A stretch of DNA of 19,674 nt from Ettlia oleoabundans (GCA_019693395.1 JAAMXP010001194.1:1-19674); one strand, 5' to 3'. Counted from the first letter of the stretch, positions 1-9,700 are shown. Program-made: numbers and translations. The notes: generated from the sequence alone by a model not told the origin.

Positions 1-198
1 TTGTGGAGGTGTGTGGGTGTGTGTGTGGGTGGGCAGGGGGGGGGTCTTCCACTTCACAGGGACGCCTAGTAGTAAATGCAGAGAGGGGTCATGCAAACCC
101 CCGACCGCCAGCACACAGATTGCGAATAGCATTGTGTTGCACAGGTACGTGTCTCTTGGCCCGCAAATAGCATGGTGTTGCACAGGCACGTGTCTCAC
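1..198 (-). other. intron of the USP gene running off the left edge
   Basis: The sequence after the GTGAGA donor of USP exon 4 (donor at 198-197 on the minus strand) shows no further recognisable USP exon. It holds a GT-rich simple-sequence patch at about 10-45 on the plus strand and a two-copy 41-nt-period duplication. The next coding exon is presumably outside the window. Confidence 0.5.
122..196. repeat. two-copy tandem duplication, 41-nt period
   Basis: Positions 122-155 and 163-196 are near-identical 34-nt copies (shared core aatagcat.gtgttgcacagg.acgtgtctc) offset by 41 nt, with a few substitutions. They lie in the USP intron; on the minus strand the first copy begins 2 nt after the donor of exon 4. 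Confidence 0.75.
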
Positions 199-1639
199 CG
201 CAGCTCCTTGACAATCGGCTCATCAGCCAGTGGCTGCCGCACAGCATACACAGCGCGGCGGAAAGCGGCGTTGGCAAACAGGCACTGCATGTATGCAAGA
301 CCAAGGACAGGCAAAAGGTGTGGTGATGAAGAGGTGCAAGCAGCGCTCTGTAGTATGTAGGAAAGACTGGTGTCGGCAGTTGAATCAGGTAAGCCAGAAC
401 GCAGCGAGGTGCAGGAGGCTGCGGAGGCTGCCACAGAGATCCATTGGGGCATCCAACCTCGCACACCAATAATGCGCTTACTCCCCTTCACTTGGTGACA
501 CTGCCCAAATTCCCATGCCTAGTCTATTCCAGGAGAGCGGGCAGCCCAGCAGGACCGAATGCAATAAAAGATATCTCTGCATCGGTGTCACTACTCCCAG
601 GCCACATTGATTTCCAGTTCGGTGCACCCATTACTGCCTGCCCTCCTGCCTCCTGCCTCCTGCCTGCCTGCCTGCTGGTGCTGCCGCTGCTGCAGTCTGT
701 GCCAAAGTGCTACATTTGCACGGCATTGTCACCCCTTTTCTTACTGCTGTCCCTGCTGCACTGCTGCTCCGCACCTGCAGCACAGTGTTCACGTAGCATG
801 TGTTGCCCAGGTTCTTCAGCCCCACCGGCTTGCTGCGGTCCTGCACAGCAGATTGGGTGGGATGACAGGCAGGTTCACTGTCGCACGGCAAGCCGCAGGC
901 GGCAATGGCGCTGCCCTGCGCTGACAGGTTGGTATCAACAGCTGCCCTCTCGGTTCGTGCTGCCATCCATGAATACACGGACATTATTGCAAGCTACACT
1001 AGGCAGGTGAGGGAGTAAAGCAATAAGGCAGCTGCCGGCGGCGGTGGTACCATTCTTGCACACTATACCGTCTGCAGGGGTCTTGCCTCTCTCGTGTTGG
1101 CCGACGGGTCTGGACCCAGCGTGCCCAGCACATCGGCCTCCTTGGCCCACAGCCCCTGCCGCCGGAAGCCCTCGGGTGCGGGCAGCAGGTTGCAGAGGCA
1201 GTTGGGGTTGCTGCCTTTGCCCTGCAGCTGGGGTGACGGGGGCAGCAGGTACGCACAGGCAATAAGACGCTGGGTGGCTGCCTAGGTTGAAGAGATGGCA
1301 CCGTCAGGGTTTGAGTATTGGCACTGGCACGAGATACGCGAGCTAAACAAACCAGGCAAAACCAATAGTGGCAGCAGCAGCCAGAGCAGCTCTGTGCAGC
1401 CGCTGCAGGGCGGGTTTGGGGGCGCCGCCGCTGCCTACTTTGCAGGACTTGGAGTAGAGGCCTTCGCAGGGCTTGTCTGCCTTTAGCACTCGCAGCAGTG
1501 TAATGTCATCCACTGCGCCCAGACTGCTGTTGCTTTCGATCAAAGCTTTCAAGCCTCTGGCTTCCTCGCCCGTCAAATCCTCGGCGGCAGACACGCCACT
1601 TTTTCTGCTTTTGGCCTTGGCAGGGCGGCCGCGCTTCAT
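199..1639 (-). CDS. USP48/UBP26-type ubiquitin-specific protease, N-terminal part (partial, runs off left edge)
   Basis: A cysteine deubiquitinase of the USP (peptidase C19) family; the N-terminal signature fits the USP48 / plant UBP26 branch, which in Arabidopsis acts on ubiquitinated histone H2B. Exons on the minus strand: 1639-1439, 1227-1087, 840-775 and 284-199, with phases that join cleanly (67, 47, 22 and 28 codons plus 2 nt). Exon 1 opens with a basic, nucleus-compatible start (MKRGRPAKAKSRK) and ends in LYSKSCK. Exon 2 carries NPNCLCNLLP and GLWAKE, the Cys-rich motif upstream of the protease domain in this branch. Exon 3 carries the Cys box, GLKNLGNTCYVNTVLQ, with catalytic Cys at about residue 129. 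Exon 4 continues CLFANAAFRRAVY, the usual sequence after the Cys box. The His box and the rest lie off the left edge. The intron after exon 2 has a GC donor (AG|GCAAGA). The start is the first Met before conserved sequence. The family is firm; the exact orthologue is inferred. Confidence 0.85.
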
Positions 1640-1893
1640 TGTGCAGCCTTTTGCAAAAACTGCCTACTCCATGCTACTGATCACATAAACTGGAGCCTTG
1701 CTGACTACAGTTTGGATATCGCTACGGTGAGCCCTAGCGTGTTGCATTTCATCGACACCTTTCGCGAGCCAAGGTCTCTGCCAGTATTGCCGGGCGTATT
1801 GCTCACCGCTTGAAAGGCCCTCAAAGGGGCGAATACCCTGTCACATTTGCAGACAACTGGGATCACATAACTATCTTCAGCAGCCCGTCAATA
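1640..1893. promoter_or_regulatory. shared divergent promoter region between the USP gene and cyanase
   Basis: These 254 nt separate the minus-strand USP start codon (1639) from the plus-strand cyanase start (1894). Both promoters and 5' UTRs must fit here or overlap. I see no convincing TATA box or initiator. The region is somewhat more AT-rich than the flanking exons. The promoter role is inferred from arrangement only. Confidence 0.4.
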
Positions 1894-3885
1894 ATGCAGG
1901 CACTTCGTTGCAAACTCACAACCCTGCGCTCAGTGGCCTCAAGGCCGCACCGCTGTCAGAGGAGGGCTGCATCAATCAGCGCGTCGGCAGGAAAGCAGCT
2001 GTTGGCCCCTCGCACTCGCGATGGTGAGTTCCAAGGCAGGGCCACAGCTGCCTTGAGAACGCTGCACCGCCACAGGGGCCGCCTGGGCCCTGCTGCTGGC
2101 TTGGCCACGGCTGGGTCCGTGCAGACCTTCTGACACACCTACTGCTGACGATCAAGCAAGAATGTTCCCACACCATTTCCAGTGTGACAAAGTTACTCGT
2201 TTTTGGTTGAAGCTGCCGGCCATCTCTGGGGGTGCCACCTGCGGTGCAGCCAAGGTGGCGTTTGTGGACCACCTGCTTGCGGCCAAGGCCGCCAGCGGCA
2301 AGAGCTTTGATGACATTGCGGCAGAGATTGGCTGCACCAATGCCTATGCTGCTCAGCTCTTTTTCAATCAGGTAGATTCAAGAAAGCCCAAGGGGTGGGA
2401 AGCCTTGGGTGGAACAGGTTTGTTGCCAAGTGGCAGGAGCTCAGCCGGCAAGGAATTTGCTGCCACTACATTGGATGCTTGCTGGTGCTGCAGGCGCAGC
2501 TGAAGCCCGAGACAGCAGCCAAGCTCAAGGCGGCAGTGCCTGAAATTAGGTGAACAGCAGGAAGCAACCAGAAGCTTGGACTGACTACCATCGGCACAAG
2601 CCAGGCTTTGGCATGCCCCCTTTGGCTACTCTTGTGATTGTATTGTGCATCGGGAACTACCTACTCTCTTCTTTTGGTCCTTTTGCTTTTATTGGCGCTT
2701 CTTCTGTTGCTTAGACTCTACCGTGCCGCTGCCCCTGGTTGTATGCAGCGATGAGGCGCTAGCGGTGATGCAGCAGGCGCCCATGCGGAGCTTTGACCCC
2801 ACCATCCAGCAGGAGCCGCTGGTGTACCGCATGCTGGAGGTACGGTACTGCCTTGTGCTGTGCTTCCCGCTGTGTTGTGCTTTATTCTGTGGTACCTAAT
2901 CACAGACATCCCATCGACCTTCCCAGCATTGCGCCAGGGAAATCTTACAAAGGATTCACTAGGCCCCGCAACGTTGCTATTGTAATAGCTTGGTTATTGC
3001 CCGGGTGGAACCAGTCACAGAGCTAAACGTCGTCTGCTTAATTTCTTTCAGTCTGATGACCTCTCATAGCATTGTTCATAACACGCGGGCTGCATGCGCT
3101 CAGCTGGTCCACTGCATGCTGATAGCGTGGCGCAATGTAGCGCTGACATGCTCAATGGTTGATTCCTTCCATCCCATCACGCAGGCCACCAACCACTACG
3201 GTGAGGCGCTGAAGGCGATCATAAACGAAAAGTTCGGCGACGGCATCATGTCGGGTACGTCGCGCTGGCGGCCCGCATCACCATGTGGGCAGAGTTGTCT
3301 CTGGCATTGCAAGCGGGGCTGCATTACAGCTCTTTCAATACATCATTGCACGCAATGGCATTAGTGGGTTGGGAGTTGCAGTAAACGGCGTCCTTCATTG
3401 TGTTCTCTCAGCCAGCCACCACCCTCTTTACGTTCAATCTTGTTCGAGCATGTCAAGTGTGTGCCTGCTTAGAGCCTACATGCAGCCTTGGTGCCAATCT
3501 TGTTGCTATCCTTCCTTGGCTCTGCTCTGGCCCCATGCTCTGCAGCCATTGACTTCTACGTGACAGTCGACAAGGTCACTGGGAAGCAGGGAGAGGCACG
3601 CGTGGCCATCACATTCAACGGAAAGGTACACAGCAGTACACCAACTGGTTTAAACTTGATTGCGATGCTTGCACCCTCGGGAAAGGTTAGCAACCACAGC
3701 TGGTTGATGAGTGGCAACCCAAGGTGGCGCTAACCAACACCGGGGAAACAGCAGCTTCAATGGGCTGATCCTGACATTTTGCTGAATGGGAGTTGCTTCT
3801 GCTGCCTTTTTCACTGCAGTTCCTGCCCCACATCGAGCAATGCAGCGAGGACAACACCGCAGCAACAGGCCAGAAGCCAGCGTAG
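1894..3885 (+). CDS. cynS: cyanate lyase (cyanase, EC 4.2.1.104) with N-terminal presequence
   Basis: Cyanase converts cyanate and bicarbonate to ammonia and CO2 and acts as a homodecamer. Exons: 1894-2023, 2250-2371, 2494-2549, 2749-2839, 3185-3254, 3546-3625, 3820-3885; all phases agree, giving 204 residues against about 156 in bacteria. The N-terminal helical domain begins near residue 45 (LLAAKAASGKSFDDIAAEIG). The catalytic domain holds MRSFDP, YRMLE, HYGEALKAIINEKFGDGIMS, AIDF and the ITFNGKFLP end. Catalytic residues are all present as Arg130, Glu133 and Ser156, with the same spacing (3 and 23) as Arg96/Glu99/Ser122 of E. coli CynS. Residues 1-43 are rich in Arg, Ser and Ala and nearly free of acids, like an organelle transit peptide. 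This ATG is the first in the exon's open frame. A short C-terminal tail (IEQCSEDNTAATGQKPA) follows the conserved end. Typical GT-AG introns argue for a resident nuclear gene. Confidence 0.93.
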
Positions 3886-5224
3886 CACCCTGTGACCTGC
3901 CTCTGCAAGCGCTGCTGCAAGCAGCGCCTTGGTCCCTGTTGGCATCGCCCCTGCCTCACGGCCCTCGCAAGAGCTGCTCACTGCCTACTGTATTTGGTTG
4001 GGACCCTTGTCAGCTCGTATCTCTTAAGTTTCACTCATGATCAATTCAATATTTTGTGTTGCGTACGGGCAAGCGGATGAGATGCACGTGCACAAACATG
4101 CCAGCAGTTCGGGGACACTGGGAGGGCGGCGGCGCTCTGCCGGCAAGCCGGGGCACACGCCGCGTCAGTGCTCGGGAGAAAGGTGGCAATGAAAGAATGC
4201 TGCAAGATGTTGCCAAAGTACCAACCGGTGTGAAATGAGGCAGAAAATGTGGGGCATATGCCTGTTGAGGTGTGATTCATCGAAAGGGGCAGATACAAGT
4301 GCTGGTGCGGGTGGGAGAGTGTTACGCGCATATGGGGCCCACATGGGCACGGCATGGGTGCATGGCGTTGCATGCTCGCCAGCAATGCATGAAAAATGCA
4401 GCGAGTGCAGTTAGTGCCCCGCGGGCGACATATGCGCAAAAACACAAGGCATTTGGCTGCCCCTGATCGCAGGGTACGACAGGGGACAACCAGCTGGCCA
4501 CAGCCGGGGCCAACCAGGGTGCGCTGAAATTGTGTGGTATACATGAAACCGGCATCCGGTGCGAGGACAAAGTGTTTTGAGCGTGACGACAGGTGCAACA
4601 TCGCTGCTCGCGGTTGCAAGACAGAGCCCTGTGCCAGCTCAAATAGAGTGTGGAGGGAGGGAGGGATGCCAGGCAGGCGGCCAAGTTGCTGCATCGCTGC
4701 GACGCGTGGCCGGCTTTTGCGGAAGCAACACTGGCGGGAACACTTCCAGCATGCTGCGGAAGCAAACAGCAGCAAGGGAGGTGCCAGCGGCCCCGGGAGG
4801 TGGGAAGGCGGGCTGCCACCCAAACATGAGGGTGGTATAAGCTTGCGAGTCCCGCATATGCACAGCATGGCACTGCGCAGCGGCACTGGCAAAAGGCAGG
4901 AGCTGGGAGCAAAAGGAGGAGACTAGAGGGAACACAGGCTGGGTGAGCGGCAGTAGAGGAAAAAGCGCTCGGTGTGGGCCAAAAATGAGGGAAGAAATTT
5001 CGGGCAAGCGTGCCCATACACATGTCGGCACAAGGGGCGCAGGACTGGTGCGCGCCCCAGCAGGCTGCACGCTTGATCATAAGACTTAGCCACGCCTGAA
5101 TATTAGCCTTAGCTGTCACCATAGGCATCCAGCATGCAGCAGCGGGCGGCCAGCGGCGGCACCATTGCAAGCCTGCATGTAAACAACAAGGTCTGTGTGC
5201 GGTGCTGCATGGCGGGCCACGACC
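3886..5224. other. convergent intergenic region between cyanase and the R3H gene; no gene recognised
   Basis: The region lies between the stop codons of two converging genes, so it should contain both 3' UTRs. Two overlapping open frames on the minus strand (4041-4892 and 4322-5170, about 280 codons each) are rich in Cys, Pro, Ser and His and show no recognisable domain; they look like chance openness in GC-rich DNA. I found no TGTAA on the minus strand for the R3H gene. On the plus strand TGTAA occurs at 5178-5182, about 1.3 kb past the cyanase stop, which is far for a 3' UTR. Confidence 0.5.
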
Positions 5225-8200
5225 TCACTGTGGAGGGGCCTGTTCCGCTGCTGCTGCGGGCTGCGCAGGCGGGGAAGCGGGCGGCGCCTGCTGCTGCGCT
5301 GCAGCGGCAGCGGCAGTGGCGGCTGCCACCGACGCTGCCTGCTGCTGCTGCTGCTGCTGCTGCCTGTCCTGCCCTATGCTGTCTGAACGTTGTGCATGAG
5401 CTCCGCCGCCGCGCGGGCCGCCGGTGCCGGGGCGGCCGCCGCTGTACCGACCGCCACCCGAGGACCGCCGGCCCAGCGGGCCGCTGCCGCCAGTGGGAGA
5501 CAAAGGGCTCTGCAACAATACCAGAAGGAGAGAACATACAGCATAACCTCCGCTCAGGGTTGCAGGACAGAAGAGAAGGCCTTGGTGACAACCCAAATGT
5601 GCGGCAGCCAGCCAGAAGGTTGGAGGTAGGCGCAGCAGTGGCAGGAGGCAAGGCGGTACTGGGTGGGATGAAGCCGCCCGCCGCATCTTTCCTGTCGCTG
5701 CATGGGCAGGCACATCGCTCAAACACGGCCCCCGCATGATGAAAAATTGCCAAGTTTTAGTTCAGCCCAGTCCCAGCAACACATATGACACGATCCCAGC
5801 ACAGGCAGCGCAGTCCAGCCCAGCCCGGCCCTGTTATGGTTACCCAGTCACCCACCGCCCCACCCCACCTGCATGCCCGCCACCGGGCTCATCGGCATGC
5901 CCACACCGCCAGCCGCGTGGCCGCCATACGGCGCATACGCCATCTGCATGCCCGCTGCATACGCCTGCATCATCGCCTCCTGCTGCCCTGGCCGCATGGG
6001 CATGTAACCGTAGGGCTGCATCGCCACCATTCCATACGGCATGGCGCCGCCCGCGGACCCCTGGTACATCATGCTTGCTGCAGGCACGGCGGGTGGAGGC
6101 AGAGATGCAGATAAGGAATCCGTGCGGCAGTAGGATGCGCAGAACTACGAGCGAGGCTTGACACGAGCCATTGCCAGCAGGGGTGTATACTGGCAAGCGT
6201 TCAGGTGTTCAGCTACTGTGCAGCAGCCAGTTAAACAGTCTGCCTGCTGACGCTGGTGCCAAGGGTGCCCTGGAGACCGTGCTGACCTGGCATGTGCGCC
6301 ATCATGGTGCCAGCTGGCATCATGCCCTGCCCGTAGCCGTAGCCCATGGCCATCATCTCCTGGTGGGGGCCCATGCCAGAGCCGCCCATCTGCAGCAGCC
6401 AACAACAACAAACAGCGAACAACAACAAACAGCGACAGGTGGTCATTCCAGGGAGGGGCGGCTGGTCTACGAGCTGACAGCCAGGACCGGGAGGGAAACA
6501 GAGCACATTGCAGTTCAAGCACATGCAACCAGGCAGGCAGTCCTGTTGAATCCCCCATTGCTGGCAGACATCCGCGGTGCAGGTGACAGCTGGGCAGCTC
6601 TGACCACAACTAGACCGGCAGCATGCACTTGAGTTGCAGCTGGCAGCGCACCTGGCCCGCATAGCTGCCGTACATGGCGGCAGCAGCTGCAGGGCTTGTA
6701 GGCACAGCCCCGGCTCCCATGGCGCCCATCATGCCACCGCTGCCATTGCTGCGAGGAGACTGGGACGGGCGGTGCATGCCACCACCACTGCGGCTGTCCC
6801 CGCTGCTGCGCCCCTCCCCGCTGCTGCGGCCCTCGCCACTGCTGCGCCCCTCACTGCCGCTAGGCAACTCGGGGAACTGCACAGGCACGGCAGCAAGCAT
6901 AACACGATGGGCAGGCAGCACTCTGGCTCAGGCTGAACCTAACCGGTTGCAAAAGAATGATGAAAACTGCAATGCTGATGTGCAACTTGGCTGCCAGGCA
7001 GCCACACCAAACAGAGCACACAGGCAAGCCAGTCACACGCACGCGTGCACGCTATCCACCCACCTCTGAGCCGTAGGAGGGGCGGATATACATGCTGCTG
7101 GCTGCATGAGGCTCCTCTCCAAACCCGGGGTCGAAGCGTGGACCGTGAGGACCCCTGCAGTGCGGAGAGGGTTATTGGACACAATTGGCGGTTGGAAAAC
7201 GAGAGCATGACCCAGTTGTAGCTGCCTAGCTGTTCTCCTAGAGGCAGCTTGGGCGGCGAGGCTGACAGGAAGCGTTGCAAGTGCAGCGCTCTGCCTCAGA
7301 TCCTCACAATAGCTGGCACTGGATGTGCTGTTACGTCGCGCATGTGACGCAGCAACCAGGAGGCCGCAAAGGCAGGCGTCAGTAAAGAACCACATGGCGC
7401 ACCTGCCGCGGCGGAAGTCGGGGTCAGCGAGGTCAGCTTCCTTGTTGCGCAGCTGTGCCTTGGCAGGCCGTGGACCGCCGCCCATGTACCCGCCGGCGCC
7501 GTAGCCGCCTCCATAGCCGCCCGGCCCACTATTGGGGTAGCTGGCGCCTGGCGGCATGCCCCCTCCGTAGGGCATTGCACCTGGCATGCCACCCGGTCGT
7601 GCCATGGCTGCTGCACGTTTCAATCAAGGCAGACGCAAAAACACGCATGGTGAGGCGTTGCGGATTGATTATCTATACTTGGCACAACACAACACAAACC
7701 GCCCTTCCGCCAACAAGCTGGCAGTCAGGCTATGCTGGCTGGCAGCCCAAAACATGATGGCAGCCGACAGCAGTACTCAACACATGCCAGCACCCACTGC
7801 CAGCGCGAAACGCAAGCAGGGTCATGAACATGTAGCGCGTGCACACCTGCTGCTGGGCCATAGCCCATGGGGGTCATTTGTGGGCCCATAGGGCCCATCA
7901 TGCCGCCATAGGGGTGGGGCATGCTGCCACCACCCATCATTCCCGGCACGGCGCCGTTCATGGGCCCTCCGCCCGCGGCACCACCGGCGCGCGGCGAGGG
8001 CACCATGGCCCCTCCGGGGCCTGCGGCATGAGGGAAGCCAGCTCCTGGGCCGGGGCCGCCTCCCTCTCCAAAAATGCGAGCCCTGGCTCTGTGGTATTCC
8101 TGCTCACGCTCTTGGATGGACCTGCAGCAAACGGGCAGAGATCGACGGCAATGAAACGGGGTTCAGAACACAGCTCCAGCATACGTGCACAAGTCACTAG

Positions 8201-9700
8201 ACACAAACTCTGACATATGGTTGACGAGCTGTAAAGCAATTACTTGGTTTCGCAGAATGGCTCGGTTCCTGGGTGGTTGGTGCATATGTATTAGGGCGCG
8301 AGTTTCAACTACGTGAATGTGCATCTCCAGTAGCAGACTGCACGCTGGTCAGTCCTGACTGCTCCTTATATTATCTTGCACTTGGGAGCAGGGGCAGGAT
8401 GATGCTGGCATGCCTTCCGTCCTCACCTGTACTGCCCGTTGACCCCAGCAGGCATGCCGTACGGCCCTTCCATGCCTCCTGGGCCCGTCATGCCGCCGCC
8501 AGGTCCACGCATGCGATCGGAGCGCTTGCGCACAAGCACACGCGGCACCGGCGGCGAGCCAATCGGTGGGCCGCCGGCATTGCCGCTGCCACGGCCTACG
8601 CCGGTGCCAACAGGAGCCGACGACTCCTGCATCGCCACCTCGACATCAGCAAGCTTCACCTGCGGTAGGGAGCAATACGGAGTTCGATGCAAAAATGTCA
8701 AACTAGACAACATGCCAGCAACAAACAGGCCAGAATCCATGGGTGTTCAGGCAAGCCGCTGGCATGCTGACTCATCGTGTGTATACGTCGGTGATGCAAG
8801 GGTCCCAGCGTGGCTGCCTACCTTTGGCTGGCAAGTGGCGGCAGTGCGAATAGCCACGATGCGGCCCTGCTCAGGTCCCTGGCTGACGGTCGTGGTTTCT
8901 AAGCCCCAATGCTGTGCGGTGCGGTGAGCTAGCAGGCGCTGCAGAACAGCAGAGCAGTGAGGGAGTGGCAGGTTGAAGATAGCCCCTCCCTCAGCAGGTT
9001 GGCAGCTGCAGTGGCGCATGATGCCCTGCCCACGATGCTGCGGTGATGTAAAGAACGCTTTGCCATGGTCAACCAGCATGGCAGAAGCCAAGGCCTGCAA
9101 CCAGCCCTCCATTTCGCACACCCCGCGCTGTCGTGCCGCACCTCATACGATGACATGTCGCCTGGGAAAGTGTGCTGCGGCTCCTGCGAGTTCAACACAA
9201 ACGCCTCCACCTCCGCCTCCAAGCTCAGCACTACGGGTGCCAGGGCAAGAAGCAACGTAATGACTTGCTGCAGAGCCGCGCAACCAAGGCCACAACCCCG
9301 CCTCCTGGCGCCGGGGCAGGCGCCGCGCAGTGGAAGCCCCATGACCCGCATGCGCACCTGATGTCCGGTTTTTGGGGTGCGCCAGAGCATCTCTCAGCGC
9401 GTGATCCACGGCTGCTGGCGGTTCTGCTCCGTGGCTGACATCTGCGCTGGCAGGGCTCTCGGCCTCCGGGTGAGGCCTGCAACCAGGGAGGCGCACAATA
9501 CGGTGAATGGTAGAGACACCCGCAGAACCCACAGCTCTCCGAAAGGCCCTGAGCCTGGGCCGCTCGGGGACGCACCCATCGCCCTCGGCGGCCTCCGCTG
9601 CCCCATCGGCTGCTGCCTTCTCGGAGCCTATCTGTAAGTTCTCAAGCTGCTGCGCTGCTTGCTCCCAACTGTGCTCCTCCTCCGCCGTAGGCACAGTCAT
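5225..9700 (-). CDS. R3H and SUZ domain RNA-binding protein with long low-complexity tail
   Basis: R3H domains bind single-stranded nucleic acid and SUZ domains bind RNA; R3H-SUZ proteins (R3HDM/ARPP21 in animals, a small plant family) are thought to regulate cytoplasmic mRNA. Twelve minus-strand exons: 9700-9576, 9476-9358, 9230-9142, 8938-8822, 8659-8427, 8121-7847, 7610-7403, 7154-7064, 6876-6652, 6389-6287, 6077-5869, 5509-5225; phases agree throughout, giving 692 residues. The R3H region spans about residues 65-150: VDHALRDALAHPKNR, then EVEAFVLNS and FPGDMSSYE, then the R-x3-H helix RLLAHRTAQHWGL. SUZ is near residues 228-250 (SIQEREQEYHRARARIFGE). From about 250 the chain is rich in Met, Gly, Pro, Tyr and Ala, with three EGRSSG repeats (428-445), an RGG-like stretch and eight Gln (648-655). 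The ATG at 9700 opens the frame of exon 1. If the last intron were retained the protein would end at 5848. Domain calls are firm; target RNAs are unknown. Confidence 0.87.
5339..5362 (-). repeat. (CAG)8 tract encoding polyglutamine
   Basis: Eight uninterrupted CTG triplets on the plus strand read as eight CAG Gln codons in the last exon of the R3H-SUZ gene, followed by an Ala-rich stretch. Pure triplet runs of this kind are prone to length change. Confidence 0.9.
6401..6434. repeat. perfect 17-nt tandem duplication at a 3' splice site
   Basis: The 17-nt unit aacaacaacaaacagcg occurs twice with no gap (6401-6417 and 6418-6434). On the minus strand it reads as a GTT-rich tract ending about 12 nt before R3H exon 10 (acceptor at 6391-6390), so it probably serves as the polypyrimidine tract. 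Confidence 0.9.
6781..6852 (-). repeat. 18-nt coding minisatellite (EGRSSG repeats)
   Basis: In R3H exon 9 the minus strand encodes EGRSSG three times in a row (6852-6835, 6834-6817, 6816-6799), followed by the diverged unit DSRSGG (6798-6781). Copies differ only at synonymous positions apart from the last. Confidence 0.85.

Noticed and set aside
444..1010. 188-codon plus-strand frame
   Set aside because: It is antisense to USP exon 3 and its flanking introns and shows no domain.
1810..1893. Longer cyanase N-terminus
   Set aside because: The upstream frame contains no ATG; the first is at 1894.
4041..5170. Two overlapping minus-strand open frames of about 280 codons
   Set aside because: Composition is Cys/Pro/Ser/His-rich with no domain, and two different frames are open over the same DNA, as expected by chance in GC-rich sequence.
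5134..5739. 201-codon open frame on the plus strand
   Set aside because: It is antisense to the last R3H exon, whose minus-strand frame gives an in-phase continuation of the protein.
9231..9275. Hydrophobic VITLLLALAPVVLSLE stretch as a membrane segment
   Set aside because: Most of it lies upstream of the acceptor at 9231 and is intron; only the VLSLE end is in the exon, and the phase fits only that acceptor.
9143..9700. Uninterrupted 185-codon minus-strand frame at the R3H start
   Set aside because: Conserved R3H-family sequence switches frame at good splice sites (9576/9476 and 9358/9230), so the open run is exons plus readable introns.
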